Source of the DNA: Sipunculus nudus
Taxonomy: Eukaryota; Annelida; Sipuncula; Golfingiida; Sipunculidae
Assembly: GCA_026874595.1 (NCBI GenBank)
Contig: CM049316.1
Coordinates: forward strand, 51,347,676-51,411,675
Direction: 5' to 3'
Length of the DNA: 64,000 nt
Made by a program: the position numbers and the translations under genes. Shown here piece by piece: positions 51,212-61,196 of this stretch. Within the stretch, counting starts at the first letter, position 1. Each line of letters starts with the position of its first letter. The notes under the pieces are model-generated. The model was given only the letters and a program-made list of their open reading frames with translations. It did no database searches and was not told where the DNA came from.

Positions 51212-54200
51212 GTGACATGGCTGAAATTGCCAAACAGTTTCCGGATAAAAACGGAGGTTTTTCACGGGCGCAAAGCAAGCGAAATTTTATTCCGATCTAC
51301 TAGCTGGAATCCAAAGAACCCCACGCTGTACATTTTAGCTGTAGGTAACCATACCGTGGGGATTTTGAAGATAAAATCCCATTTAGAGACGAAGCGTGAC
51401 ATATGTTGTGCATGTTGCAAAGCCGTGAGAAATAAAGGTGCACACTTGTGCCAGGGCACGTGTAAACATTGCGGATACAGCCCGCCGTGCACTTTACCAC
51501 GGGGTGACAATGTTCGTAGATGTGAGGAATGCGGGTGGTATGGATTTTTAGGGGAGGGGTGCTTTAAGAACCACTCTTTAAAACAACCCGGGCACAAACA
51601 TAAGATTTGCGAAAGGCGGCGGGTATGTCCAAAGTGCAGGGGTATAATAAAAAACGGAGAACATAAATGTCACATGTACACCTGCAAAATATGTTACGTA
51701 CAAATAAAAAAAGGAGGCGACCACATTTGTTACATGCGTGCGCTCTCTGGTGAAAAGATAGCCCGGGCAAATTTTCGGCCGTACATTTTTTGGGATACAG
51801 AATGCGTACAATCAGAACCTGAGGGCAAAAAAGGCCTGCGTACACACACAGTGAATGCTGTGGTGTGCCATTACGTGTGCGCAACTTGTTTGAAGAATGT
51901 GGAAATGGAGAAGGTACTCACCGCCAACTTAGGCTGCATTTGCACACAGCGGCGCTTTCATTCAGCAGAAGTATTTTTTGATTGGATTTTTGGTCCCGCT
52001 TTAAAGCTTGACCCGAAAAACAAACCTGTTTGTTTTGCACACAATTTCGGCGGTTACGATGGGGGTTTTTTACAACAATACCTTATTTCACGCGGGATGG
52101 CCGCCACATCACTGCTTACACGCGGACTGCGTATACTCAGTTTGACAGTGTGTGGGGTAGATTTTAAAGACAGTTTAAATCTGATCCCCATAGGCCTGGC
52201 AAAATTTTCTAAAGCGTTTGGGTTGAAAGAACTGAAGAAAGGATATTTCCCATATGAGTTTAACACCGCGGAAAATATTAATTACGTCGGGGAGACACCA
52301 CCCGTGCGGTTTTTTAAACAAGTAGGCGATCCCGAGTTTTTGGAGTGGCATTCGAACCAAGTGGACAGCGGGTACGTATGGAACCACCGTGAAGAATTGT
52401 TCCAGTATTGCAACAGTGATGTGGAACTTCTTAAACAAGGATGTTTAGAATTCCGTGAATCGTACATGAAAAAAGCAGGCTTTGATCTCTTTTTGCACGC
52501 GGTGACCCTACCTTCCGCTTGCATGAAAGACTACCGGTTAAATTATTTGTGTGAGAACCAGATTGCTATGATCCCACCGCAGATCACTCGCACACACCTG
52601 TCAGTTATAGCCGACCTGTGGCTGGCGGAAAAGCAAACGGAAACAGATTTCCACATCCGCCGCGGCAGCGACACTTGGAACGGGAAAGAGTGTCGGGTCC
52701 AGTTAAAGAATGGAAAATACGTCTCCGTCGATGGGTATTGCCCCGAAACGTCCACCGTCTACGAATTTAACGGATGCGTGTGGCACGGTTGTGTCCTGTG
52801 CACGCAGCCCGATGGTACAGTTCCTAACACGGACATGCCCAACTACGTGGCCTACGCTAAACAGATAGATAAGCAAGAGGAGTTGAAAGCCGCAGGTTAC
52901 CAAGTGGAGGTACTCTGGGAACACGAATATGGTGTCCGGAAAAGTCCTTTGATGAAAACACCGCAGTACCATGTACAACCACGTGAGGCTTTTTTCGGGG
53001 GAAGGACAAACGCAACTTGTTTATTCAGAGAAGTCAAAGATGGAGAGAGAATCGATTATTACGATGTCACTTCCATGTATCCATACGTCCAGAAAACCAA
53101 ATGTTACCCTGTAGGTATACCGCAAGTGATTCAGAAGCCAACGGAAAAACAGTTGCTCAAAAGCCCTGGCGGGATTATCTGCGCCGCCTTTTTACCTCCC
53201 CGACACCTATTCAACCCCGTTTTACCCTACCGGACATGCGGTAAGCTGATGTTCCCTTTGTGTGCGAAATGCGCCGAAACGCAAAACCAGTGGGAGCCGT
53301 GCACCCATACAGAAGCAGAACGCGTTTTGAGGGGGTGTTGGTGTACACCGGAAGCATTGAAAGCCTTGGAAAAAGGGTATGTGTTTTATGAAGGTTACGA
53401 ACTTTGGGAATGGAAAACCTGGGAGAACATTTTCGCTTCTTATATCGAAAAATGGTACCAGTTGAAAACCCCCATCTTCCGGTTGGCCTACAGATGACCT
53501 GGACGAGAGAGAAAAGTACGTGATTGAATTGCAAGAAAAGCAAGGGGTTACCATAAACCCGGAAGAGGTGGCTCACAATCCTTCCATGCGTTTTGTGGCA
53601 AAACAGGCCTTGAACACCTTATGGGGAAAATTTGGGCAAAAAGACGGGCTAATGCAAAGAAAACAAGTGGACAGTTATGACGACCTGATATCCATTTTAC
53701 ACGATGACACCAAAGAAGTGATGGAAATAGTGAATTTGGGGGACCATCTGCTGCAAATTGAATGGAAACCAAAGGAAACAGATTACGAGCTGGGGAAGAC
53801 TAATAATCCTGTGATCGCGGCATTCACAACTTGTTACGGCCGGTTGGAATTATATAGAGTTTTGGACTTTTTAGATCAGAGGGTGTTGTATTTCGACACT
53901 GATTCGGTCGTGTTTCATTCCAAACGGGAGGACCCCATGCCACCCACAGGGCACTTGTTGGGAGATCTGACTGACGAGATGGAAGGAGGTGTCATCACAC
54001 GGTTCGTCAGCGGAGGACCAAAAAATTATGGATACATTGGGAAAAGCCCAAAAGGTGAAACTGTGACCTGTCAAAAAGCCAGAGGTTTCCACGTGGGGAA
54101 GCGAGTGGCCTTTGATGATTTGAAATACATGGTGGAAGCTTTGTTGGAAAAACGTGAACAAAACGGTATAAATTTACCCGTAGATTTTTACGTGGTGAGG

Positions 54201-54338
54201 AGCAAGGAAGGGTTGGTGAAATCCACTTCTTTAGACAAGCTGTACACAGCGGTGTACGACAAACGCCGCTTTTGGCGTGAAGGTGATCCGTTAGATAAGT
54301 TTACAACATTTCCTTTTGGATTTGAAATAAAGGCTTGA
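51212..54338 (+). pseudogene. polB: Protein-primed DNA polymerase, frame broken before motif B (copy 3)
   Basis: The N-terminal frame runs 51212-53497 and holds the zinc clusters, exonuclease motifs and polymerase motif A. One extra base in a C run near 53470 (ACCCCCATC against ACCCAAGC) shifts the frame and ends it after LKTPIFRLAYR. Motifs B (KQALNTLWGKFG) and C (YFDTDSVV) are in another frame at 53520-54338. The catalytic palm is therefore split and this copy should be inactive. Confidence 0.85.
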
Positions 54339-54390
54339 CGTTCATTGTGAAATTTTGTTGAGTTTTTTTACTGTGTTGTTGAGGAAGAGG

Positions 54391-54398
54391 TATAAAAG
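54391..54398 (+). promoter_or_regulatory. TATA box of ATPase operon (copy 3)
   Basis: TATAAAAG, 45 nt before the ATPase ATG. Confidence 0.7.
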
Positions 54399-54435
54399 TG
54401 CGTGCATGTGTGTATAGAAATGATTTTAAAAAATC

Positions 54436-55056
54436 ATGTGGTACAAATTCAAACACCCGTTCACCATGTTGGTGGCGGGCCCAACGTCTTCCGGTAAAAC
54501 CTATTGGGTATCCCGTTTGTTAAATCACTTACACAAAATGACAGACCAAGTGCCTGAACGCGTGTTGTGGTGCTATGCCGAAATGCAACCTCTGTACGAA
54601 GATTTGAAGGAGATGATGAAAGAGAAAATTTTCTTTCAAGAAGGGTTACCCCCCAGGGCTATGAAACCAAACACATTACTGATCGTGGATGATTTAATGC
54701 GTGAAAGCGGAGTAAAAACGGCAAAAATATTTGAGAAAGGCAGCCATCACCGGAACATATCGGTTATTTTTATTGTTCAAAATTTGTTTCATCAGAAAAA
54801 AGAACAGCGGGACATTTCACTGAACGCGCATTACATTGTGTTATTGAAAAATCCCAGAGATAGGTTACAGTTTAAATCATTAGCCCGTCAGGTGTTTCCC
54901 ACTAAAGCACGTGAATTGCGGGAAGTTTACAACGACGCCACACGCGAACCACACGGGTACCTGTTGCTCGATTTCACACAGACGTGCCTTGACGAATACC
55001 GGCTGAGGACTCATATTTTCCCGGGAGAGGAACACATTTATTACGGTTTGGGGTGA
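54436..55056 (+). CDS. A32/FtsK-like packaging ATPase (copy 3)
   Basis: As copy 1 with Met for Ile in PPRAMKPN. Walker motifs are unchanged. TGATG overlap with the next gene. Confidence 0.85.
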   Translation: MWYKFKHPFTMLVAGPTSSGKTYWVSRLLNHLHKMTDQVPERVLWCYAEMQPLYEDLKEMMKEKIFFQEGLPPRAMKPNTLLIVDDLMRESGVKTAKIFEKGSHHRNISVIFIVQNLFHQKKEQRDISLNAHYIVLLKNPRDRLQFKSLARQVFPTKARELREVYNDATREPHGYLLLDFTQTCLDEYRLRTHIFPGEEHIYYGLG

Positions 55057-57482
55057 TGGCGGTGTTTATGGCGGGATTAGCGGTTTATGCCGCTTTACAG
55101 ATACTTTGCGACATGTTAGTTTCGGCAGTTATTTGGGGGGTAGAGGAACTGTACACGTTTATTCGCTGGAAAATTGCAGGGAGTCCCGGGAGGGGCGAGG
55201 GATCGTCTCAATTTCATGGCAATTACCGGGTATTTTGGCCTCCTACCGACTCGTACGTTTTCAGTTTGCACGATTTGTTTATGCGAAGACGTACGGGTCG
55301 TGAAGGTTTCATGACTGGGCAGTTAGAATTGGTACTTGGCGAGAAAAGGGGACATTACCACAGACGTTACGTGGAACGGTTCAGGAAGACCTTGGTGGGG
55401 CGCATGCAGACTGAAGATGGGCCTGGACGGGTGGTATCATTGAACGAGAAAGAAACGGATGAAGTGGTGCGTTGGTTCAATGAAGAGAATACGATAGACC
55501 GTTGGATCATCATGAACACATATGTGATGGTGCTGTACCATTTCACTTGGACTTTGTGGTATTCAGCTTGTATCAATTACCCATTAAAAGTGTATTACGG
55601 CCAAAAATATTTAGAGAAATGGGGGGATAGGGACCCTCGGTGGCAAACTTTTTATGACCGGTACAACGTGAACGGGAAGGACTTTCAACAGTACCACCAT
55701 GTGCATCAAGGGGTGCGTTACATGTTGGTGGACGTACCGCTCCCTTTCCAAAGGTTAGCTGAAAATGGGCACGTTCCAGAAGGGCTACAAATACCGTGTT
55801 TGACACGGGACCCGACTTCAAGACCATTTTTCGTGGTGGGGAAAGAGGAATGGTGGCACCACAAGTTTGTAAACAAGGAGGAATGGGATATAAAATTGAG
55901 GGAACAGTATTTGAATGAATTGACCGAGGATGAGATGATCCAGAAAGCTCCGTTCAATGGTGATCATAGGCTGCAAAATCATGGTATCCGCCCGGTGCCA
56001 GGGTTTGCACACAAAGGTGCACCGCTGCGTGTCGTTGAATATGGGTGGGAACACAGGAAAAAAGGTGTGTGGATCCCTGAACCCTACTGGGCCAATCACA
56101 AATATTACCATCTAACTAAATATTTTTCAGACAAACGCAGGGCCTACAAGATAGTACAGGCCACCCGTTTGGCATTGCAGAGTATAATATTTGGGTTCTG
56201 GAAGCCCATTTGGTGGAAATTGAACGGTCCCACAGCGCCAGGATGGGAAAACTTAAACGAAGGCGAACCCTTTTGGGGTATATTTCCTCAACATTACAAG
56301 ACACCTTACGAGTTACCATTACCCCACCATTTCCACCCCCCGCATTTGAGGAACCGTTTGTTGAAATTGCGCGAAGAGTTTTATTTGGACGCGGAAATGA
56401 TACATTTCAGTAAAGGACAGAAGACGCGGCAAAAACCCAAAACAGTTCAATATTATGAATTGTTGCAACCTTACCATGATATGGCATGGTTTTTGCTGGC
56501 TGGTGGGAAAGGGCCAAAACCAGAACGGCGCGGTGATATCCCCGTACCGGCTGCGGTGAAAACATTGCTTGAAATCATTTTAACGGATGAGACAGAGGAA
56601 ATAGACACGCGGTATTCTCCGTGGTACGGTTATTTTCACCCCCACTTGGTGTATGATTATGCGATGAAGTACAAGAAAGTGAAAAAATCAGATTTGGTGA
56701 TGAAACTGTTTTATGAAAGAGAAAAAGTACTTCCGGCTGACAAAGAGGTGTTGCTTTTTCATTTCAATTTGGGTGTGTATTCATGGCACTATTTATCGGA
56801 TATCACAGGGAAAATGCCAGAGCTGTACAAGTTTAGGGAAGACATGCAGCGTCAAATATGGTTGAATCAGAGTGAAATCAACGCAGCCAAATCAGCCTTG
56901 TTGCAGGTGGAGATGTATTTCAACAAATACTGTTTCGGGGATGATGCCAACCAGAATGATCCTTGGGCTCAGAAATACAAGAAAGTGAACGATTGGTTAG
57001 AAGAACTGTGGAAGTTCGAAAAGGAAGTGTATTGGTTTAATGGTTATCCAAAACCAGGATTTTGGCAAATGCCTGAAATACATGTGGAAAACCCAGGGTT
57101 GGAAGACTGGGAAAAAGAACACGATCGGGTAATAACGGAATTAAAAAAAGAACAGACAGCGGCAGATCGGTCAGACCATGGAAAAGCTGACAATAAAGAG
57201 ATACCCATGAATGCAGGGGGCGGGGGAAGGTGGGACTGGTCGAACCTACGTAAAAATTTCACGGCCTACCACGAAAGTAAGCAACGTATAAAAATGATGA
57301 AGTTAGTGGAACAAAAGCAATTTTTGGAAAACGTGATACGTGATTTTAAAGAAACACCAGAACGACGTGAAGCACGTGAAAAGTACAGGCAAAAATTGTC
57401 TACTTGGTACAGTGTGGGAGCGAGCATACCAGCTGATGTGATGCCCAATTTAGAAGGCGCAGGGAGAACCGTGGGTGTATAA
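55056..57482 (+). CDS. Unknown 808-aa protein (copy 3)
   Basis: Full-length as in copy 1, with Thr for Pro in LYHFTWTLW and Glu for Ala in NQSEINAAK. See the copy 1 entry. Confidence 0.8.
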   Translation: MAVFMAGLAVYAALQILCDMLVSAVIWGVEELYTFIRWKIAGSPGRGEGSSQFHGNYRVFWPPTDSYVFSLHDLFMRRRTGREGFMTGQLELVLGEKRGHYHRRYVERFRKTLVGRMQTEDGPGRVVSLNEKETDEVVRWFNEENTIDRWIIMNTYVMVLYHFTWTLWYSACINYPLKVYYGQKYLEKWGDRDPRWQTFYDRYNVNGKDFQQYHHVHQGVRYMLVDVPLPFQRLAENGHVPEGLQIPCLTRDPTSRPFFVVGKEEWWHHKFVNKEEWDIKLREQYLNELTEDEMIQKAPFNGDHRLQNHGIRPVPGFAHKGAPLRVVEYGWEHRKKGVWIPEPYWANHKYYHLTKYFSDKRRAYKIVQATRLALQSIIFGFWKPIWWKLNGPTAPGWENLNEGEPFWGIFPQHYKTPYELPLPHHFHPPHLRNRLLKLREEFYLDAEMIHFSKGQKTRQKPKTVQYYELLQPYHDMAWFLLAGGKGPKPERRGDIPVPAAVKTLLEIILTDETEEIDTRYSPWYGYFHPHLVYDYAMKYKKVKKSDLVMKLFYEREKVLPADKEVLLFHFNLGVYSWHYLSDITGKMPELYKFREDMQRQIWLNQSEINAAKSALLQVEMYFNKYCFGDDANQNDPWAQKYKKVNDWLEELWKFEKEVYWFNGYPKPGFWQMPEIHVENPGLEDWEKEHDRVITELKKEQTAADRSDHGKADNKEIPMNAGGGGRWDWSNLRKNFTAYHESKQRIKMMKLVEQKQFLENVIRDFKETPERREAREKYRQKLSTWYSVGASIPADVMPNLEGAGRTVGV

Positions 57483-57485
57483 ATA
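57478..57485 (+). promoter_or_regulatory. TATA box overlapping the 808-aa gene stop (copy 3)
   Basis: TATAAATA, containing stop codon 57480-57482, before the intact lysine-rich gene. Confidence 0.7.
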
Positions 57486-57526
57486 GAAGGTGTGTCAACA
57501 AAAAAATCAACAGTGAAAGGAAAACC

Positions 57527-58957
57527 ATGCCAAAGTTTGCAGGTTTACGGAGGGTGGGTCAGGCTTCCCGCGCATTCAGTGGGAGAGGGCAAAGGGTCGC
57601 CCACACACCTTTGATAGGTGGGGCCAAACGGGGGGCCACGTATGGCCAAAAAATAGCCGGGTCATTAAGGAAGGGGCAAGGAAGCTACACGCGTTTAGCT
57701 GATCCTGGCCTCGGGAAAACATTTCGAGACAAGGCTAGAGCCTACGTCAAGAAAGTGGGATCATCAGTGAAAAAAGGTAGCCATAAAATAGGTTCGGTTT
57801 TAAAAAAGACAAAAGAGGTCGGTTATGCGGCCAGGAAAGAGGCTCTCCAAAAAGCAACAAACCAGATGAAAGAAGCACAAAAAACTATCCGCGGGCAGGC
57901 GACGGACAAGTTAAAGGGGGGTTGGAAAGCCGGGATTCATCAAATAAAGCAGGGCGCGCAATCGTTGCGGGGAAAATTAATAAGCCTCGGAAAACGTGGA
58001 GCTTCAATGGCACGTGACCGGTTAAGATCGGCGTCAGACAAGTTGAAACAGTTGACCCGACAAACCACAATAAAGGGGCGTAATTCTTTGAGAGATTTGG
58101 GTGCCAGGGGCTATTCTAAATTACCAGAGAATTTACGTAATAGAATAATGGGTAAAATGGACGCCAGGGGTACTCTGACCACGGCTAGGCGTCAGAGGAT
58201 GGAAAAATATTTAACACCGAGAGAAAAAGCTGCCGGCTGGGTCCGAAATCAGCAGAAAGCTGCTGCCTCAAGAGTGCGCGATGGTAGGAGAGGTAACGTA
58301 GTGTCAACAGCAGCAAAAAAGAAAACCTCCCTTGGGAAGAAACCGGGTTCGACCGTAGCCAAAGGAGGTAAAGTCTCTTCCAAGACGGGTAAAAAGAAAA
58401 TTGATGAACCAAAAAAGACGGGTGATGTAAAAAGAGGGCGGAAGAAAGAATCGAAGTCAAAGGACAGCGGTAAGAAAACTAAGAAAAAGATGAAAAGAAA
58501 CGAGGATGATGAATCCATTCCAAAAAAGAAAAAGAACAAAAAGAAACAGGATGATGATGATGATGACGACGATGACACCACAACCGATGCAATGACCAGC
58601 AAAAAAGCTCCCACCACCACAGCAGAAGCCAATGATATGGTGTCAATGGCCAAAGCTATGGGTTTGTCTCCTACTATAGGGGAACAATTTGTGCAGGGGA
58701 TATCCACAGGACTTGGTACGGGTATCGGGAGCCTTTTGCAAGGCATCATGCCATTGGCGGCTTACGGGATACAGACAAAGAAACAAGATACAGCTGCAAA
58801 ACTGGGTATGCAGTCCAACAAACCTATTGAAATGCCTAAAAGCAATGCACCGACAGAACCTGGGGACAAAACTTATGTATACAATTATTACGATGAGGAA
58901 GACAATGATAAAAAGAGTAAAAAGGAGGAAAGCATAACCTCCAAAGCTTTGGGATGA
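57527..58957 (+). CDS. Lysine-rich core-like or minor structural protein, 476 aa, intact
   Basis: The only full-length copy. Residues 1-225 are strongly basic and Gly/Ser-rich with helical repeats (AYVKKVGSSVKKGSHKIGSV, KQGAQSLRGKLISLGKRG). Residues about 265-345 are nearly all Lys/Arg/Ser (KKTSLGKKPGS, KRGRKKESKSKDSGKKTKKK), followed by an Asp run (QDDDDDDDDDTTT). A Gly-rich, mildly hydrophobic segment (GISTGLGTGIGSLLQGIMPLAAYGI, about 402-426) could interact with membranes. The composition fits a capsid-interior DNA-condensing or vertex-linked protein; this is inference, as no family was recognised. ATG 57527 follows a TATA box. Confidence 0.8.
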   Translation: MPKFAGLRRVGQASRAFSGRGQRVAHTPLIGGAKRGATYGQKIAGSLRKGQGSYTRLADPGLGKTFRDKARAYVKKVGSSVKKGSHKIGSVLKKTKEVGYAARKEALQKATNQMKEAQKTIRGQATDKLKGGWKAGIHQIKQGAQSLRGKLISLGKRGASMARDRLRSASDKLKQLTRQTTIKGRNSLRDLGARGYSKLPENLRNRIMGKMDARGTLTTARRQRMEKYLTPREKAAGWVRNQQKAAASRVRDGRRGNVVSTAAKKKTSLGKKPGSTVAKGGKVSSKTGKKKIDEPKKTGDVKRGRKKESKSKDSGKKTKKKMKRNEDDESIPKKKKNKKKQDDDDDDDDDTTTDAMTSKKAPTTTAEANDMVSMAKAMGLSPTIGEQFVQGISTGLGTGIGSLLQGIMPLAAYGIQTKKQDTAAKLGMQSNKPIEMPKSNAPTEPGDKTYVYNYYDEEDNDKKSKKEESITSKALG

Positions 58958-58964
58958 AGAAAAG

Positions 58965-58973
58965 TTTATAAAG
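58965..58973 (+). promoter_or_regulatory. TATA box of penton-like gene
   Basis: TTTATAAAG, just after the lysine-rich gene stop. It places transcription start after the first ATG (58976), which favours the ATG at 59003 as the real start. Confidence 0.6.
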
Positions 58974-59002
58974 GGATGGGTCGCACTGGAGAAGGTGAAA
59001 CA

Positions 59003-60316
59003 ATGAACGAAGACCACGTGTACGCTTATTGCCGGTTTAACCCGGAAGAACAAATTTTTGTAGCTAACCTCACGCAACCTTTGTACAACCCCAACCAAAC
59101 ATGGGAAGTAGCGTGTGATTTGATCACATACCCGCCACAGAGGGGGGTCTGCTTTCCCACGAGAGGTTTCGTCTCTGCGTCTGTGAAACATCTGGAGAGC
59201 GAGAATGTGGAAGATTTATTTCCTGGGCTTGAGAAAACAATGGAATTTAGAAACCCCGGTGAACAACTGGAAGATTCATCACTGGTCCCTATAAGTGTTT
59301 GTGACAACAGACCTGCCGACACCATACCGCCTTACGTGGAAATAGATTTAGGATGTTTGAATTTTTCTCAGAAGGAATACGTCTCGTACATGAACGCTAT
59401 CATTAAAAGAATTTACGGGCAGGGATTTTGTGCGGGAGCCAACCCAAAAATTGAAGTCAATAAGACTGAAGGTACCCACCCAGTCCAAGGGACAGATTTT
59501 GAACTAAGTTTCAAGTACGACAAAGAAACACAGTATTTGTGCTGTTGCATGGAATTTCTAAGGGAAACCTGGACATCAAACAAGGACCATTTCAGCAAAT
59601 ATGTGTATGGGCTATATTTCAGCCCGGGGGTTTTGTCACCATTCGGTATCACTCGAGGGGTTACCTTGTATTTCCCATTAACGCATTTCAAAAAGAACCA
59701 CCCAGTGTTCAAATACGGGACTTCGCAGACGTATTGTAATTTTGTGTCACCGTCTGAAAGCAAAAACCCTTTAATACCTGGCCAAAAGAATATTTTGGGG
59801 AAAGTGGTGCTACAGGAAGACAAACAATGGGGTGAGGGCTCACCAGACATTTTGGAAAAACATTTCAAACGTATGACTATGCTCTACTGCTTCAAATTTG
59901 TAGATTACATATCAGACAATCGTACGTTTTTACTTTCCTGCAATTTAATTACACCGTCATACATTTGGGGACGGGAAAACGGTAACGAAGCCCGTTGGGA
60001 CATGTACCCGTTATTGGTATGGCCTTCTTCGGCGAAAGGTCATTATGAACCAAAAAATTTAAAATTTTTTCCGTTGCATAGCACAGCAGAAACCAGTCTG
60101 GTGATTTTTAAATTGCAGGACATGGAAACAGAACAACCTCTCTTATTGGATTCCGGGTCGGTGGTTATAGGGTTGGTGTTCAAGTACAACCCGATGCCAA
60201 ACAGAAGCGTGTTTTACCGTCCAATCACATATCCGCATGATTGGGAAGAAGGTGCTGATTGGTCCGAAATTTTACAATCTGAAACAGAGATGAAATCCAT
60301 GGCCACATTTTCTTAA
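59003..60316 (+). CDS. Penton-like minor capsid candidate, 437 aa
   Basis: Start chosen at ATG 59003 (MNEDHVYAYC) because the TATA box is at 58965; an upstream in-frame ATG at 58976 would lie before the expected transcript start. Near the N-terminus is ANLTQPLYNPNQTWEVACDL followed by ITYP, the W-E-V-A pattern typical of Polinton/adintovirus penton-type capsid proteins. The rest is beta-rich (ELSFKYDKETQYLCC, ITRGVTLYFPLTHF, VVIGLVFKYNPMPN), consistent with a jelly-roll capsid fold. The protein would form capsid vertices. Assignment rests on the motif, length and position; a structural search is needed to settle it. Confidence 0.65.
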   Translation: MNEDHVYAYCRFNPEEQIFVANLTQPLYNPNQTWEVACDLITYPPQRGVCFPTRGFVSASVKHLESENVEDLFPGLEKTMEFRNPGEQLEDSSLVPISVCDNRPADTIPPYVEIDLGCLNFSQKEYVSYMNAIIKRIYGQGFCAGANPKIEVNKTEGTHPVQGTDFELSFKYDKETQYLCCCMEFLRETWTSNKDHFSKYVYGLYFSPGVLSPFGITRGVTLYFPLTHFKKNHPVFKYGTSQTYCNFVSPSESKNPLIPGQKNILGKVVLQEDKQWGEGSPDILEKHFKRMTMLYCFKFVDYISDNRTFLLSCNLITPSYIWGRENGNEARWDMYPLLVWPSSAKGHYEPKNLKFFPLHSTAETSLVIFKLQDMETEQPLLLDSGSVVIGLVFKYNPMPNRSVFYRPITYPHDWEEGADWSEILQSETEMKSMATFS

Positions 60317-60327
60317 TGTGCGCCTGT

Positions 60328-60358
60328 GTATATAGGGGAGGTATATAAAGTATATAAA
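60328..60358 (+). promoter_or_regulatory. Triple TATA cluster
   Basis: TGTATATAGG (60328-60337), TATATAAA (60342-60349) and TATATAAA (60351-60358) lie 38-68 nt before the next ATG at 60396. Confidence 0.65.
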
Positions 60359-60395
60359 GCGGTGCGTGTTTGTCAGAAACGTCAAAAAAAGAAAT

Positions 60396-61124
60396 ATGGA
60401 CCTGACATCCCAAGCAGACCAGTTTTGTCCCCTGTACGGGGGAGATAAAGCCTTAAGTAAAAAAGCGGTGAATTTCGCTTGTAACCTGCTGTATAATTGG
60501 ATGAAAGGGAACGTACCGCTACGGAAGTCAGCGCTGGACCAATTGTATAAATACGGGGTAGAGGGTTTGGTTTCCCCAGATGTCGATTATGCGCAGCGGA
60601 AATCCTTTTTGAACAAAACGCCAAACGGTCGGAAAATACGCGACGTACTCTCCAAAGAATTATGCAGAAACTGGTGTACAAAACCAGCGGTAACGACATC
60701 AAACGTTTCGAAACCCCTTTCAACCAAACAAAAAGCGAAAAAGAGAGACCATCCGGAAGACGAGTTTTACGAAACACCACCTCCGGGGAGGTACGAACGC
60801 CTCCCGTCAGAAGAACAGTACCTGGAGGAAACGGGGCATTACCCATACGGAGAACCAGTTCCGGAAAGGAAACAAAAGGTCAGCAAAGACAAAGTCGGTA
60901 CTTCCCGTGCCAAAGGTGGGGTACCGTATCACCCCCAAACTGGTCGGAGCAGGAGCAGGTGGATAGAAGACCCAGACGAGGAGGAGGAGGAGGAAGACGA
61001 CGAAGATTATTTCAGGGAGGAAGAGGGGGGTTACGAAGATCAATCGAACGAAGGGTATTACTGGGAGAGAGAAGAAGACACAGACGAAGAGACCCATCTC
61101 CCCCCGAAACACCGGCGCCAGTAG
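60396..61124 (+). CDS. Acidic-tailed protein, 242 aa, unknown
   Basis: ATG at 60396 (MDLTSQADQFCPLYGG); the frame also opens slightly upstream at a GTG. Residues 1-105 look like a folded helical domain (KKAVNFACNLLYNWMKGN, SALDQLYKYGVEGL, RKIRDVLSKELCRNW). Then comes a basic stretch (KQKAKKRDHPEDEF), Tyr/Pro-rich spacing and a Glu/Asp run (DPDEEEEEEDDEDYF, about 192-206) up to the C-terminus. I do not recognise a family. A second long frame overlaps its 3' half. It is followed closely by integrase. Confidence 0.7.
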   Translation: MDLTSQADQFCPLYGGDKALSKKAVNFACNLLYNWMKGNVPLRKSALDQLYKYGVEGLVSPDVDYAQRKSFLNKTPNGRKIRDVLSKELCRNWCTKPAVTTSNVSKPLSTKQKAKKRDHPEDEFYETPPPGRYERLPSEEQYLEETGHYPYGEPVPERKQKVSKDKVGTSRAKGGVPYHPQTGRSRSRWIEDPDEEEEEEDDEDYFREEEGGYEDQSNEGYYWEREEDTDEETHLPPKHRRQ

Positions 61125-61186
61125 AAAACAAACCACCCCAGGAACGAAAAGTAAAACGTGAAGTCGATTTCTATTTTCCTTTTTGA
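60662..61186 (+). CDS. Overlapping Arg/Gly-rich ORF, 174 aa, doubtful
   Basis: An ATG-initiated frame inside and past the previous gene. It is basic with RGG-like stretches (RPRRGGGGGRRRRLFQGGRGG) where the other frame is acidic, and ends 11 nt before the integrase ATG. GA-rich codons for Glu in one frame give Arg/Gly in the next, so it may be a composition artefact. If expressed it would need splicing or leaky scanning. Listed because of its length. Confidence 0.3.
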   Translation: MQKLVYKTSGNDIKRFETPFNQTKSEKERPSGRRVLRNTTSGEVRTPPVRRTVPGGNGALPIRRTSSGKETKGQQRQSRYFPCQRWGTVSPPNWSEQEQVDRRPRRGGGGGRRRRLFQGGRGGLRRSIERRVLLGERRRHRRRDPSPPETPAPVENKPPQERKVKREVDFYFPF

Positions 61187-61196
61187 ACAGGAACAA

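Larger units (their letters stand above)
48193..58192. repeat. Tandem 10-kb segment, copy 3
   Basis: Third direct copy, 10000 bases, ending at CAGAG 58193-58197, after which the lysine-rich gene continues normally (CAGAGGATGG) instead of jumping to ORF A sequence (CAGAGTCTTG). Confidence 0.95.

Noticed and set aside
58249-59191. Minus-strand frames of 166 and 182 codons
   Set aside because: Antisense of the Lys-rich gene and early penton-like gene; poly-Ser/Phe runs reflect the complement of Lys/Asp codons.
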